In this document: positions 7,876 through 17,100 of the stretch, one piece after another
Layout of the letters: every line of letters begins with the position of its first letter
Numbering within the stretch: position 1 is the stretch's first letter
Source: a virus
Virus record (IMG/VR): IMGVR_UViG_3300042691_051073
Coordinates: 1 to 29,687 of that record
Reading direction: 5' to 3' (one strand)
DNA: 29,687 bases
Program-made: the position numbers and the translations under genes
Notes under the pieces: model-generated
Told to the model about the DNA's origin: nothing
The model's database searches: none
Seen by the model: only the letters and a program-made list of their open reading frames with translations

Positions 7876-8202
7876 ATGGCTATCACATCAAGAAATGACC
7901 TTGAGAGGTTCACGTATTTCTTCGTTTCTAAAAGTGTCAAGAAATACCTATCTCCACTACCGATTATAGAGTTTCATGTCTATAAATTCGAAAATCCAGT
8001 TTCTGCTGAGAGAGGTAAAAAATATTTAAGAGACGAATTTACTTTAGACGTTTATCAAATAACGGATGAAGTATACAAAACAGAGTCTTTTGAACATCCC
8101 AAGTATAGAAACCAGAAAAACCAGTATATAAAGTTCAAATACATAGATATACCACTTAAAACTGTTCCTGTGGAGACCAGTAGAAATATAGAATTAGCAT
8201 GA
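7876..8202 (+). CDS. Hypothetical late protein
   Basis: A protein of 108 residues, unrecognised, basic and rich in aromatics, with alternating beta-like stretches (PIIEFHVYKFEN, FTLDVYQITDEVY, QYIKFKYIDIPLK). No membrane segment or signal peptide is seen. It directly follows a late box and overlaps the gp15-like gene by 4 bases (GCATGA), so it is probably co-translated with it and likely a tail or neck component or assembly factor. There is no other in-frame Met near the N-terminus, so 7876 is the best start even though the leader would be very short. Confidence 0.75.
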   Translation: MAITSRNDLERFTYFFVSKSVKKYLSPLPIIEFHVYKFENPVSAERGKKYLRDEFTLDVYQITDEVYKTESFEHPKYRNQKNQYIKFKYIDIPLKTVPVETSRNIELA

Positions 8203-8996
8203 ATTTTTTAGATAAATTTAATAGCGATGACGTTTTTTTCAGAGGATTAATTATTGGGATGCTAAAATCCCTAAATGAAAAAATTACGTTTTATCAGACA
8301 ACTAGTTCCGGAAAAATCCAAGAGATCTATATCCCCTTCTTTTATTCTTTAGCAGGAGATGAATCATTTTTACAAGATTTTTATTTGAATTATGGTGACT
8401 GTGACGGAAATCCTCTATTTGCAGAGGGTAACTATGATGTTATTCCAAGGGGAATTTTAGAATATCAAAGTTCTAGGATCACAACATCATCATCAACAAA
8501 TAAGTATGTGAGGGGTACATATGAGAAAGAAATCGTTCAGGAATCTGGAGGATCTGAGATAAAAGCTTATTCTGCTTATCTGTCACCAATACCAATTGAT
8601 GCAACATTTTCACTTAAAATTAAGGTTGATACTACGACGGATGCTCTAAAAATTCAGGCTAGAACTATAGAGGTTCTATTCAAAAACTTTATTTATTATT
8701 TTGAATATAACGGATTTAGAGTTCCAGTTCAAGCATCATTGGCTGATCAATTGCCAGATAAAGCTCCAAACGTTTTTAATTTTAGCTATGGAAGTACTGG
8801 AGGAGAAGGAATTACCTTATCGATCAACGTTAATGCTGAGACATATTTACCACAACTAGATCTCTCGACAGAAAGGTTTAGAGGAAATCTAATGCAGGGA
8901 GGGATCAAATTAAAAACCGAATTAGGAGTAGTCCCACCTGATAATTCAGCCATTCTAAAAGGGTTTACAACTCTTTCCCAAACCACAATTAAATAA
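8199..8996 (+). CDS. gp15-like tail sheath stabilizer/tail completion protein
   Basis: A protein of 265 residues (T4 gp15 is 272). The pattern resembles gp15-family proteins, though I am matching from memory of the family: an early ITFYQTTSSGKIQEIYIPFFYS segment (residues about 28-50, compare 'SG...IRVPLAY'), a central VIPRGILEYQSSRIT (80-95), then YLSPIPIDATFSLKIKVDTTTDALKIQARTIEVLF (about 129-163), corresponding to the 'P.P......L.I.......D.L.QI.EQIL' stretch. In T4 gp15 caps the tail and joins it to the neck. The neighbouring neck-like, terminase, sheath and tube genes support this. It could instead be another baseplate or neck subunit. Confidence 0.6.
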   Translation: MNFLDKFNSDDVFFRGLIIGMLKSLNEKITFYQTTSSGKIQEIYIPFFYSLAGDESFLQDFYLNYGDCDGNPLFAEGNYDVIPRGILEYQSSRITTSSSTNKYVRGTYEKEIVQESGGSEIKAYSAYLSPIPIDATFSLKIKVDTTTDALKIQARTIEVLFKNFIYYFEYNGFRVPVQASLADQLPDKAPNVFNFSYGSTGGEGITLSINVNAETYLPQLDLSTERFRGNLMQGGIKLKTELGVVPPDNSAILKGFTTLSQTTIK

Positions 8997-9284
8997 TTAG
9001 GAATTTAGAGGCTGATCCTGTACAATATCTGTGATCTCTGTTCCTTTGGATGGATCCTGAGACTTTCTATATCCAAGAAGTCCTGCACCAATTCCAGTAA
9101 AAACAACAGACTGAAGTAAAATGTCAGTGTCCTTTATTAATGAACCATAAAGGAAAGATATGCTACCGATGGTACATATTAGCACACCCATAGTCCCGCT
9201 AGCAGAAGTTTTCCCGTTCGAATTAGAGGTCATCTGAGCAAAACTGAATTTATTAATCATTTCTTTAAGATCTTTTAATCCCAT
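8997..9284 (-). CDS. Small two-helix membrane protein on the opposite strand
   Basis: A protein of 95 residues and the only credible minus-strand gene in the window. Residues 1-30 are soluble, with a Ser/Asn/Gly/Thr-rich stretch (TSNSNGKTSASG). Two membrane helices follow: about 31-52 (TMGVLICTIGSISFLYGSL) and 56-73 (LLQSVVFTGIGAGLLGY). The tail is short and polar. It fills a slot that holds no + gene: its stop abuts the stop of the gp15-like gene, and its start lies 32 bases from the start of the neck gene. An ATATATAT palindrome at 9304 sits 19 bases upstream of its ATG. The size and topology fit a holin-like or other small inner-membrane protein; the function is unproven. Confidence 0.7.
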   Translation of the reverse strand: MGLKDLKEMINKFSFAQMTSNSNGKTSASGTMGVLICTIGSISFLYGSLIKDTDILLQSVVFTGIGAGLLGYRKSQDPSKGTEITDIVQDQPLNS

Positions 9285-9303
9285 ACCTAGATTTTATTCA
9301 CCG

Positions 9304-9311
9304 ATATATAT
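9304..9311. promoter_or_regulatory. Palindromic late box ATATATAT (copy 4), possibly divergent
   Basis: It lies in the 32-base gap between the divergent genes starting at 9284 (-) and 9317 (+). Read leftward the box stands 19-20 bases from the minus-strand ATG, matching other copies. Read rightward only 5-6 bases separate it from ATG 9317. Because TATATAT is symmetric it could serve both strands. Confidence 0.5.
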
Positions 9312-9316
9312 GAGAA

Positions 9317-11488
9317 ATGACAGACCCGATTATTTTTTCCAGCATTGGAAACTACAGAATTATTAACTACAGCGAAGCATTTAGCGACGTTAAAAAGTTT
9401 AAGGGATGGATTATAGAGGCCACCGGGGAATCGGGCGCTTCTAGGTATCTTAAAAAAGAATTTAGATGGAGCTTAAATAATAGCAATTGGTCTCTATGGA
9501 TAGAATTAACCGAAGAAAATACCAATGCTTTGGATTTAAACCCAGATAATAAATTATATTTAGAATTCAAGTTTACCGCATTTTCTGACGAAGATGCAAG
9601 CCCACACCTTTCGGAAGGATCCCAATTAAATCCTGTAATTGAAATAGAAAATTTTGATCTGGATTTAGAGTATTTTGTACCTGATTATAGAGATCTAATA
9701 GTAAAACCTGCAGTTCTCTGTTCCAAGGAAATGTACACAAGATCTATCATTTTTAATGATGATTGCGATCCAGATAAAGTATTTAAGCCTTATGATGTAA
9801 ATCGTGGAATAAATGTTTATCAGGATTTAAGTAAAACAGTAAATGTTCTTTTTGGGCACGAGGTAAATTATTACTCAGTACAACCAAACGGAAGGGGAAA
9901 GGATGTAGTTCTCCGAGAATACAGTCTCTTCGATGTTGTTGATGAAAAGTGTGTTAAAGTAATGGTTCCGGGTAACAATTTTCCGGACAATAAACCAATT
10001 TATGACACTTTTGGAATTCAATTTGTACAGCCTTTAGAAGTTCATATTGACAGAAAATATTTTGAGGGGATTTTTGGAAAGGGTGCACAGCCAAGAAAAA
10101 GGGATATTATATTTTTCCCATTAACAAACAGAATCTATCAAATTGAGTCAACTTATTTGCACAGGGATTTTAATTTATATCCAGTTTTCTTCAAATGCCA
10201 ATTGATGAAATATGAGGTAAAGAAAAATACCCAATTTATTAACAAGGAAGCAGAAAAAGAGCTCCTAGATTACACCGTAAACACACAGGATCTTTTTGGG
10301 GAGGAAACTCAGGAGGAAATAGAAAAAACAGTAAAACCCCAACAATATTTTGTTTCGTCACAAAGAAGAAACGAAGACCCAACTAGAGCATACATAGATC
10401 AGTATCTTCCAATTATAGAATATGATCTAAATAATAACTGGACAATAGTATTCAATAGTTATTACGATCTAGAAAGATTTTTATACGAAGATCCAACATC
10501 TACAGCTAAAACTGATGAGCAAAGACAAGCTATTAGATATAAATCATTACCTGTTTTGGAAGAGAATGAAGAAATATCATTCACCTGCTGGTTTAAAATG
10601 AAAAACTATATAGATAAAACAAAACTTGTTAATAAACCCGCTTCCAAAATATCTATAACTTCATACACACAGGAAGATGGATTAATCACATATTCAACAT
10701 ATCCTATAGCACACAAATTGAGTATGGGGAGTAATCCAGAAGGATATGTTTCTGTGATTGCGGATGGATCTAGAAGCGGAGGGTTCAAAATAGTAGGTAT
10801 TCCAGATGTATACAGATTTACAGTAAAAGATAATGGAGCTGCTATAACTTCGTCAATTTCCACATGGAAAATGCAAAAAGCACAAGCCAGAACATTGATT
10901 CATGGAAGGAAGAACAATCAAGGAATTTGGATACAAATGATCTGGTCTGGATCCAATGAAACAGAAACAAGCACTAGTTACATACAAACAGGTTCTTTTA
11001 GAATTCTGATTAATGATTTAGAGATACTTTCACCTTTTGGTGCTGGAACAACATCTTCATTAGGACAATTAATACCATCGCTCGAAGATTGGTATGGATT
11101 TGTATTTAACTTTTCGAATATATTTAAACAATACTCCATAAACGTTTGGAAAATGCTTTATGACCCAGAAAATCCAGAAGCTCAAACTTCTGATCTTGGA
11201 TTAATTCATAATAAAGAGGGTGTAATCACTGAAAAATACACTTATAATATACCTTCAGATATTGAATTAGATAACCAGAAAGAAACTTGGAAAACTGATA
11301 ATAATGCATACAAAGTATTAGGGAGTCCGCTTTTATTAACCAATTTGAGAATTTTCCAAAACATGATCGAAAAAGAAAAGCAATCTGCAATCTTGAATCA
11401 GAATGTTGTAGGGGATTCTCAGTTAGCAGTTATTATAGATAATGCTAAACCGGTATTGAAGCTACCTAAAATTGCTAAAAACAGATAA
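9317..11488 (+). CDS. gp14-like neck protein with C-terminal LamG-like region
   Basis: A large virion protein of 723 residues. Residues 259-300 (PRKRDIIFFPLTNRIYQIE..., ending KCQLMKYE) follow the pattern of the T4-like neck protein gp14 ('P.EGD.I..P....LFEI......Y.L.CELFEY'), and the 130-258 region would be the matching N-terminal part. After a linker with an acidic helix (EETQEEIEKTV), residues about 405-690 look like a LamG/concanavalin-like lectin: ISFTCWFKMKNY, IWIQMIWSG, WYGFVFNFSN, and the typical closing LTNLRIFQ...ILNQNVV. T4 gp14 is only about 256 residues, so this is an enlarged, apparently fused version. It may decorate the neck and bind glycans; that is inferred. It is followed by the gp16-like gene with a 2-base gap. 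Confidence 0.6.
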   Translation: MTDPIIFSSIGNYRIINYSEAFSDVKKFKGWIIEATGESGASRYLKKEFRWSLNNSNWSLWIELTEENTNALDLNPDNKLYLEFKFTAFSDEDASPHLSEGSQLNPVIEIENFDLDLEYFVPDYRDLIVKPAVLCSKEMYTRSIIFNDDCDPDKVFKPYDVNRGINVYQDLSKTVNVLFGHEVNYYSVQPNGRGKDVVLREYSLFDVVDEKCVKVMVPGNNFPDNKPIYDTFGIQFVQPLEVHIDRKYFEGIFGKGAQPRKRDIIFFPLTNRIYQIESTYLHRDFNLYPVFFKCQLMKYEVKKNTQFINKEAEKELLDYTVNTQDLFGEETQEEIEKTVKPQQYFVSSQRRNEDPTRAYIDQYLPIIEYDLNNNWTIVFNSYYDLERFLYEDPTSTAKTDEQRQAIRYKSLPVLEENEEISFTCWFKMKNYIDKTKLVNKPASKISITSYTQEDGLITYSTYPIAHKLSMGSNPEGYVSVIADGSRSGGFKIVGIPDVYRFTVKDNGAAITSSISTWKMQKAQARTLIHGRKNNQGIWIQMIWSGSNETETSTSYIQTGSFRILINDLEILSPFGAGTTSSLGQLIPSLEDWYGFVFNFSNIFKQYSINVWKMLYDPENPEAQTSDLGLIHNKEGVITEKYTYNIPSDIELDNQKETWKTDNNAYKVLGSPLLLTNLRIFQNMIEKEKQSAILNQNVVGDSQLAVIIDNAKPVLKLPKIAKNR

Positions 11489-11490
11489 CT

Positions 11491-12288
11491 ATGCCAAGAA
11501 GACCGCCTAAAAACAAGGAAGGATCACCTATTACCAAGGAACAAGCTCTCAAGAAAAAGCAGGAATTAGAGGATCTAATCTTTAACAACGAAACCCTTGA
11601 TGGTTTAACTGCTCCTGATATTCCACCAATGAAGCCATCAAGAGTTATGAATTTTGACTCTTTGAAAACTGAGGTTGAAACTGAAGCAAAAAGTATTCTA
11701 AACTCGTTAATTAAATTTTATATGGATAGCGATATAATCGATGAGAAAGATTATATTTCATTCAGAGCAAAAGTTGATGCACTGAGTATTTCCACTATGG
11801 CTTTTCAGATCAGAACCGCTCAACATGCAGTGACTAAAATGTTAGACGAGATAGACGCAGGGGGTCAATATCAAGCAAGAAACTTTGAGGTGTTAGCTCA
11901 AATGCAAAACCAATTGATGCAAATGCCTGCAAAATTTCAGGCTTATCTGGCAGACATGGAAAAAACATATAAGAATTTGAACAATGAAGCTAAGCTTCAG
12001 GATAACACCAAACAACCTGTCATGTTTGATGGTGATGGGAATGAAGTAATCATTCCTGGATTGGGGGGTGAAGGAGGAACAGTAAAGGTTAGGGGTAATA
12101 AAGGATTTATGGAAGGACTTCAAAGCGTGATTAAAACCGAGGTAATAGTTAAAAAAGCTCAGGTTGTGGAAGAAGTTGAAAGCAATTTGATAGACCCGAA
12201 GATGAAGGATTTAATTACCCCAGAAAACGAATTAAAGAAACAGATCGAAGATGAAACTAAAATAGAATTAGATGAAGATCTATTTTAA
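11491..12288 (+). CDS. Probable small terminase subunit (gp16-like)
   Basis: A protein of 265 residues placed directly before the large terminase. The N-terminus is basic and Pro-rich (PRRPPKNKEG). Residues 55-160 are strongly helical and could form coiled coils (LKTEVETEAKSILNSLIKFY, YQARNFEVLAQMQNQLMQM). Residues 175-215 hold a small Gly-rich beta segment (DGDGNEVIIPGLGGEGG). The C-terminus is acidic and helical. T4 gp16 (164 residues) is mainly coiled coil and recognises phage DNA for packaging. The identification here rests on position and helical character, not on sequence motifs, so another terminase-linked structural protein remains possible. Confidence 0.5.
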   Translation: MPRRPPKNKEGSPITKEQALKKKQELEDLIFNNETLDGLTAPDIPPMKPSRVMNFDSLKTEVETEAKSILNSLIKFYMDSDIIDEKDYISFRAKVDALSISTMAFQIRTAQHAVTKMLDEIDAGGQYQARNFEVLAQMQNQLMQMPAKFQAYLADMEKTYKNLNNEAKLQDNTKQPVMFDGDGNEVIIPGLGGEGGTVKVRGNKGFMEGLQSVIKTEVIVKKAQVVEEVESNLIDPKMKDLITPENELKKQIEDETKIELDEDLF

Positions 12289-12290
12289 TT

Positions 12291-14102
12291 ATGGCAGCTG
12301 AAGAAAAAATACAAAGTAATTATTGGACGTCTGCAAGAGTTGAAGAAATTATCAAAAACGCAGACGAAAAGGGCATAGATTTTAAAGACGTTGATAATCC
12401 ATTCCATGAAAATGACCCGGAGCTCAGAAGAGGAGGGGTTCTTTATGAATATACTGAATGGGAGGTAGCAGAAATGAAGAGGTGTGCTTCTGATGTTATT
12501 TATTTTGCTAACACTTATTGTAACGCGATGACGGACGAGGGTATTCGAAAGATAACACTTCGTGATTATCAAGAACAAATTCTTAGTCAATATCAAAAAC
12601 ACAGATTTAATATCTTCCTAAGCCCCAGACAAAGCGGTAAAACTGTTACGTCATCTATATTCTTGCTGTGGTATTTGCTTTTTAATTATGACAAAAACGC
12701 CATGATTTTGGCAAACATTGGAGACACTGCAACAGAATTGATGGATAAGATTAAGATCATTATGAAGGGTCTCCCGTTCTTTTTAAAGCCTGGAATTTTA
12801 GTTTATAACGTTATGACCATGAAATTTGATAATGGTTGTAGGATTATGGCAAAAACAACAACCAAGCAATCATCTATCGGTTTTACGGTTCACTTTTTAT
12901 ATATGGACGAGTTTGCCCATATCAATCCTAATTTCATAGGTCAGTTCTTTAAATCTGTATATCCTACCATATCTTCTTCAAAGATTTCCAGAATTATTAT
13001 CACTTCCACCCCTAACGGAATGAACAAATTTTATGAAATCTATAAGTCTGCTATTGACGGGGAGAATGAATTCAATCCTATAAGAGTTGATTGGTGGCAG
13101 GTTCCTGGAAGGGACGAAGAGTGGAGAAAGAAAGAAATTGCTAACCTCGGATCGGAAGAAGATTTTAACCAGGAGTATGGAAATCAATTTCTAAGCTCTT
13201 CTAAGTTGCTTTTAGATTCATACACATTGAAAAAGCTCAAAAAAACAGAGGTTAAATTTGTGCACAAGGAGCTGTTGCCGTTTCAAAATTCAATTATAGA
13301 TTATCAAAATTTAACTTGGCATCCAAATTTTGACCCAACAAATCTTTGGGAAGAGGGAGAAAATAAGAGATTTGTAATTTCTGTAGACACCGCAGCGGGA
13401 GGTGGTGGGGATTACAGTGTTGTTAATATTCTTAAGGTTTCTCCTAAACCTCTTGTCTTAATAGAGGAAAAGAAATTTTTTGAAGACGAATCTGACTTTT
13501 TTTCGTTGCTACAGGTCGGGATATTCAGATCAAATACTATTCAAATAGAGGAACTTAAGGTTTTTTTAGAAATATTATGCGCTGATGTTTTTAATCCGGA
13601 ACAAATAAAATTGGTTGTTGAAGTTGACTACAGGGGAGAATATTTAATTGAAAAATTGCTTACGGGAGAGAAGCTTTTTTCTGAAATGTTTGTCTATACC
13701 AAGCATACAGAAAGCTCCAAGCAACTTAAAACCGGAGTTAAAGTAACACCTAAAACCAAAGAAAAATACTGTGAGGACTTAAAAATTAATACAAGAAACT
13801 CAAAAATTATCCCCACAGAGATCACTACAATTCTAGAATTAAGCAATTTTGGGGAAACTAGCAAGGGAATTTATCAGAGTCAAATTGGAAATGATGATAT
13901 AGCCATGACATTGGTAAATGCCAATTCTGTATTTGAATATCAAGATTTTATGTATTTAGTAATGGATGTTTTCGATTCAATTTCGGAAAAATACAAAATT
14001 GCGATAAATAAAAAACTAGCAGAAACCGGAGAAACTGGAATTCAAGGTGACGCTGCTAGTAGAGAAATGGAAACATACAATGTTTTCAAGGACTTCTTTT
14101 AG
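12291..14102 (+). CDS. 17: Large terminase subunit (gp17-like)
   Basis: The packaging motor ATPase and headful nuclease, 603 residues (T4 gp17 is 610). In the ATPase domain Walker A is SPRQSGKT (111-118), Walker B with the catalytic Glu is FLYMDEF (203-208), and motif III is TSTPNG (238-243). In the RNase H-like nuclease domain the acidic residues are Asp366 in ISVDTAAGGGGDYS, Asp446 in VVEVDYRGEY, and Asp535/Asp536 in GNDDIA. All essential motifs are intact. It follows the gp16-like gene with a 2-base gap and precedes the sheath gene, the T4 order 16-17-18. Confidence 0.95.
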   Translation: MAAEEKIQSNYWTSARVEEIIKNADEKGIDFKDVDNPFHENDPELRRGGVLYEYTEWEVAEMKRCASDVIYFANTYCNAMTDEGIRKITLRDYQEQILSQYQKHRFNIFLSPRQSGKTVTSSIFLLWYLLFNYDKNAMILANIGDTATELMDKIKIIMKGLPFFLKPGILVYNVMTMKFDNGCRIMAKTTTKQSSIGFTVHFLYMDEFAHINPNFIGQFFKSVYPTISSSKISRIIITSTPNGMNKFYEIYKSAIDGENEFNPIRVDWWQVPGRDEEWRKKEIANLGSEEDFNQEYGNQFLSSSKLLLDSYTLKKLKKTEVKFVHKELLPFQNSIIDYQNLTWHPNFDPTNLWEEGENKRFVISVDTAAGGGGDYSVVNILKVSPKPLVLIEEKKFFEDESDFFSLLQVGIFRSNTIQIEELKVFLEILCADVFNPEQIKLVVEVDYRGEYLIEKLLTGEKLFSEMFVYTKHTESSKQLKTGVKVTPKTKEKYCEDLKINTRNSKIIPTEITTILELSNFGETSKGIYQSQIGNDDIAMTLVNANSVFEYQDFMYLVMDVFDSISEKYKIAINKKLAETGETGIQGDAASREMETYNVFKDFF

Positions 14103-14113
14103 GTATTTTTTTG

Positions 14114-14120
14114 ATATATA
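14114..14120 (+). promoter_or_regulatory. Putative late promoter box ATATATA (copy 5)
   Basis: The context is TTTGATATATAGATT, just after the terminase stop and 63 bases before the sheath ATG. It is the distal of two boxes in the 81-base terminase-sheath gap. A small hairpin (AGGACT-CCCGA-AGTTCT, 14131-14147) lies between them. Confidence 0.45.
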
Positions 14121-14159
14121 GATTAAGAGCAGGACTCCCGAAGTTCTCACCTCGAAAAG

Positions 14160-14166
14160 ATATATA
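14160..14166 (+). promoter_or_regulatory. Putative late promoter box ATATATA (copy 6)
   Basis: The context is AAAGATATATACAAG, 17 bases before the sheath ATG at 14184. A second box 46 bases upstream suggests a strong, doubled promoter for this highly expressed protein. Confidence 0.55.
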
Positions 14167-14183
14167 CAAGTAAAAAATACAAA

Positions 14184-17100
14184 ATGGCAAAGAAGTTAAC
14201 TCTGGATCTATCCGTTTTTAAAAGTTCTGGTGTCTATACCTTAGAATTTGATGCTTCTGAAAATATTGTAGTAAATCCACAGACAGTAAGATTAGTGGTT
14301 GGATTTTCAAACAAGGGCCCATTCAACACTCCAGTTTATGTGCCAGACGTTCAGACAGCTATTAAAGTTTTCGGTGATATCGATAGAGCTTTAGAAAAAA
14401 AGGGATCGTTCTTCCATCGATCAATATTCACATGCTTAAACAGCGGACCTGTTTTTGCCCTTAATCTTTTAAAGTTGAACAATTCAGTCACAACAAGTGA
14501 CGATCCAGATGTTGCTAACGGAGCTGATGTAGCTAGATATAGAACTTTTTCTGTTGACACTGCAGAATCTAACGGAACTAACTCAACTGATGAGTACACG
14601 AAGGTAAATGCAAATCTTCCTAAGCAGGATAAATTGGTTTCTTCTTATTATAACAAAGAAAAGTTTTGGTTCCCAGATCCAAACATGCTTCTTGCCACAA
14701 TAGATGTAACTGAGCAATCTAAATTGTTCAGTCTGGTTAACTTAAGCCAAAACCCAGTAAGTGTTATTGTAAAGAAATCTTTGGATGCTAGACTTCCTAT
14801 TAAAGGATTTGATATCACAGCTCAAGAATATTTTGGAGCTAGCAATGTTCCAAACTTCATGAATCCTTATGATTACATTTCAGATTACTTTGTAGATGTT
14901 ATCGTAGTAAGCGGAAATTGGACTAAATATCAAGAACTTTCTTTAGATCCTATTTACTCCTCATATTTCACATCAAAGGGATTCGTAAAAGCTCAGATTG
15001 ACAATTTCTTGGCTCTGAAAGAAGTAAACGTGGTTCTAACTGTAACTGGATGCTTGATTCCAGATTTTGTTGATCAAAACGGAATCACACAATACATTAA
15101 GACATTAATTAACAATCAAGTAGGACAAACAGGAGTACTTTGTGCAGTAAATGAAGAGGCTTTAGATGATTTATCATCAGGAGATTACTCTTATATAGAT
15201 TTAGTTGGCCATCACCTAACGGGTGCTTTAAATCCAGCTAATCCTGAAATCAACGAAATAGATTTCTTAAGTTATAGTTCTCCGCTAACTGCAGATTTTA
15301 CATACACTCAAAATTCTAACACCATAACAGATCTTGATAGCCCTTATTCAGATCTTATTGAAATCGGAACAACATTTGTTGATGCCTTCGGCTCACCTAG
15401 TGTTGATGGAGTATTTGAAGAAGATTTTGCAGCATATAGCTCTACAAATCTTGATTCTGGATTACCATATTTGCAAACAAATTTCTTAGGTGCAGATGCA
15501 ACTAGCAGAAAAAACGCACTAAAAAATTTCTTGGCAGTTACTGCAACATCTCCAGCATCTAAATTCATTATTGGTAAAGTTACTGGAAATATTTCAGGGA
15601 ATGTTGAAGCTAAAAAAGCTTTCTCTGCCAATGACATAGTTAAATTAAAGGTTGAGGAAGTAAAAGAGGTAACAGTTTCTCCTGGAAACGTACAACTTAG
15701 AATTAAATGGTCACATCCTTTATTTAAAGCTGCTTCTCCTTTAGTTTCTCCTTATTATAGAACAAACATAGGAGGAAGCCACTATCAATTCTGTAAAGCA
15801 GATTACTTTGATAGATTTGATCCAATTGAAACAAGTCCTGGACCTCTTGGAAGTCCAACTCCTATTAATCCACAGACATTAGGAAACTACACATACTTCG
15901 GTTATGCTGAATCTAAACTTTTCTTAGATCATAAAAATGGATTAATTAGCGACGGAGACGTAATTTACAAAGCATATGACGGATCATCAGTTCAATATCT
16001 TAAATTTGAAAACTCTGTAGACAGAGACGGATTTGAAACAGTTGAAATGAAATCCTACGTTGATGCTGATTTCACAACAGAAGAAGCAGCGGTTTCATTG
16101 GGTGTAAGTTATAAAACTTCCTCAACAGGATCATCAGATACTGTAGACTCTGATGAAGTAAACATCGTATCAATTGCAGGAAACCTAAATCAATTTGTTA
16201 ATGTAATCTCGGTTATTTCAACAAACCAGGTGGAAGTATCAGTTACTGAAGTAGCTGCAACATCTCTTAAAGTAGGTGATCTCCTAGTATCACAGGACGT
16301 TGATCAATTTGAAAACGCAGTTGGTAATAAACTTAACAGATTAACAAGAATTATAGAATCTAAGAAAGTAGCAGTTCCTGGATCACCTGGAAACTACACA
16401 ATTTACGTGAAAACGGATAGACCTATTCTTCTTTACTCCGGAGCTAACGCAAGAGTGAATAAGTTTAGACCGATACATCAATTCGTGGAAACCTACAAGA
16501 TTTCATATCTTCCCGGCTTCCAGCTTAAAACCTCTCACAAGCCTAACGGATCTGATGACAGATTAGACGAAATCTTGGACGTTTTAACCACAACCAATAT
16601 TTCTAAAACACTTGCTGATAGAAATATTATCACTTTCAGATATGTTGTTGATACGTTTGATGGACAAATTCAAACTAACTCCAAACATCAACTAGCTAAA
16701 TTAGCTAAAGATAGACAGAAATGTCTTGCAATTATTAATGCTCCTTCAATGGAGAAATTTAAGGATTCAATAGATCCAAGATTTACTGACGCACCTTCAG
16801 CAACAGAACCAGCTCCTTTACTAAGAGCAAAGTATATTGCAGAGGGCGGAAACTTAGAACTAAATCCTTCATTCAGATTCACTTTACCTGATGAAGATAG
16901 TGGAGCTAAATTCTGCGGTGTGTTTGGACCTTTCTTAACTATAAGAGAAAATGGTAAAAACTTTAATATTCCTCCAGCTGCACACGTAAGTAATAATTTC
17001 ATTAGAAAATTTGTTACTGGAGAACCTTATTCTATCGTAGCTGGTCAAAAAAGAGGGGTACTTTCAGGATCTAACTTAGTTGGACTTGAATATGATTTCT

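Noticed and set aside
14131-14147. Small hairpin AGGACT-CCCGA-AGTTCT between the two boxes before the sheath
   Set aside because: The stem is only 6 bp with a G-T pair and no T-run, so it is too weak to call a terminator or riboswitch.
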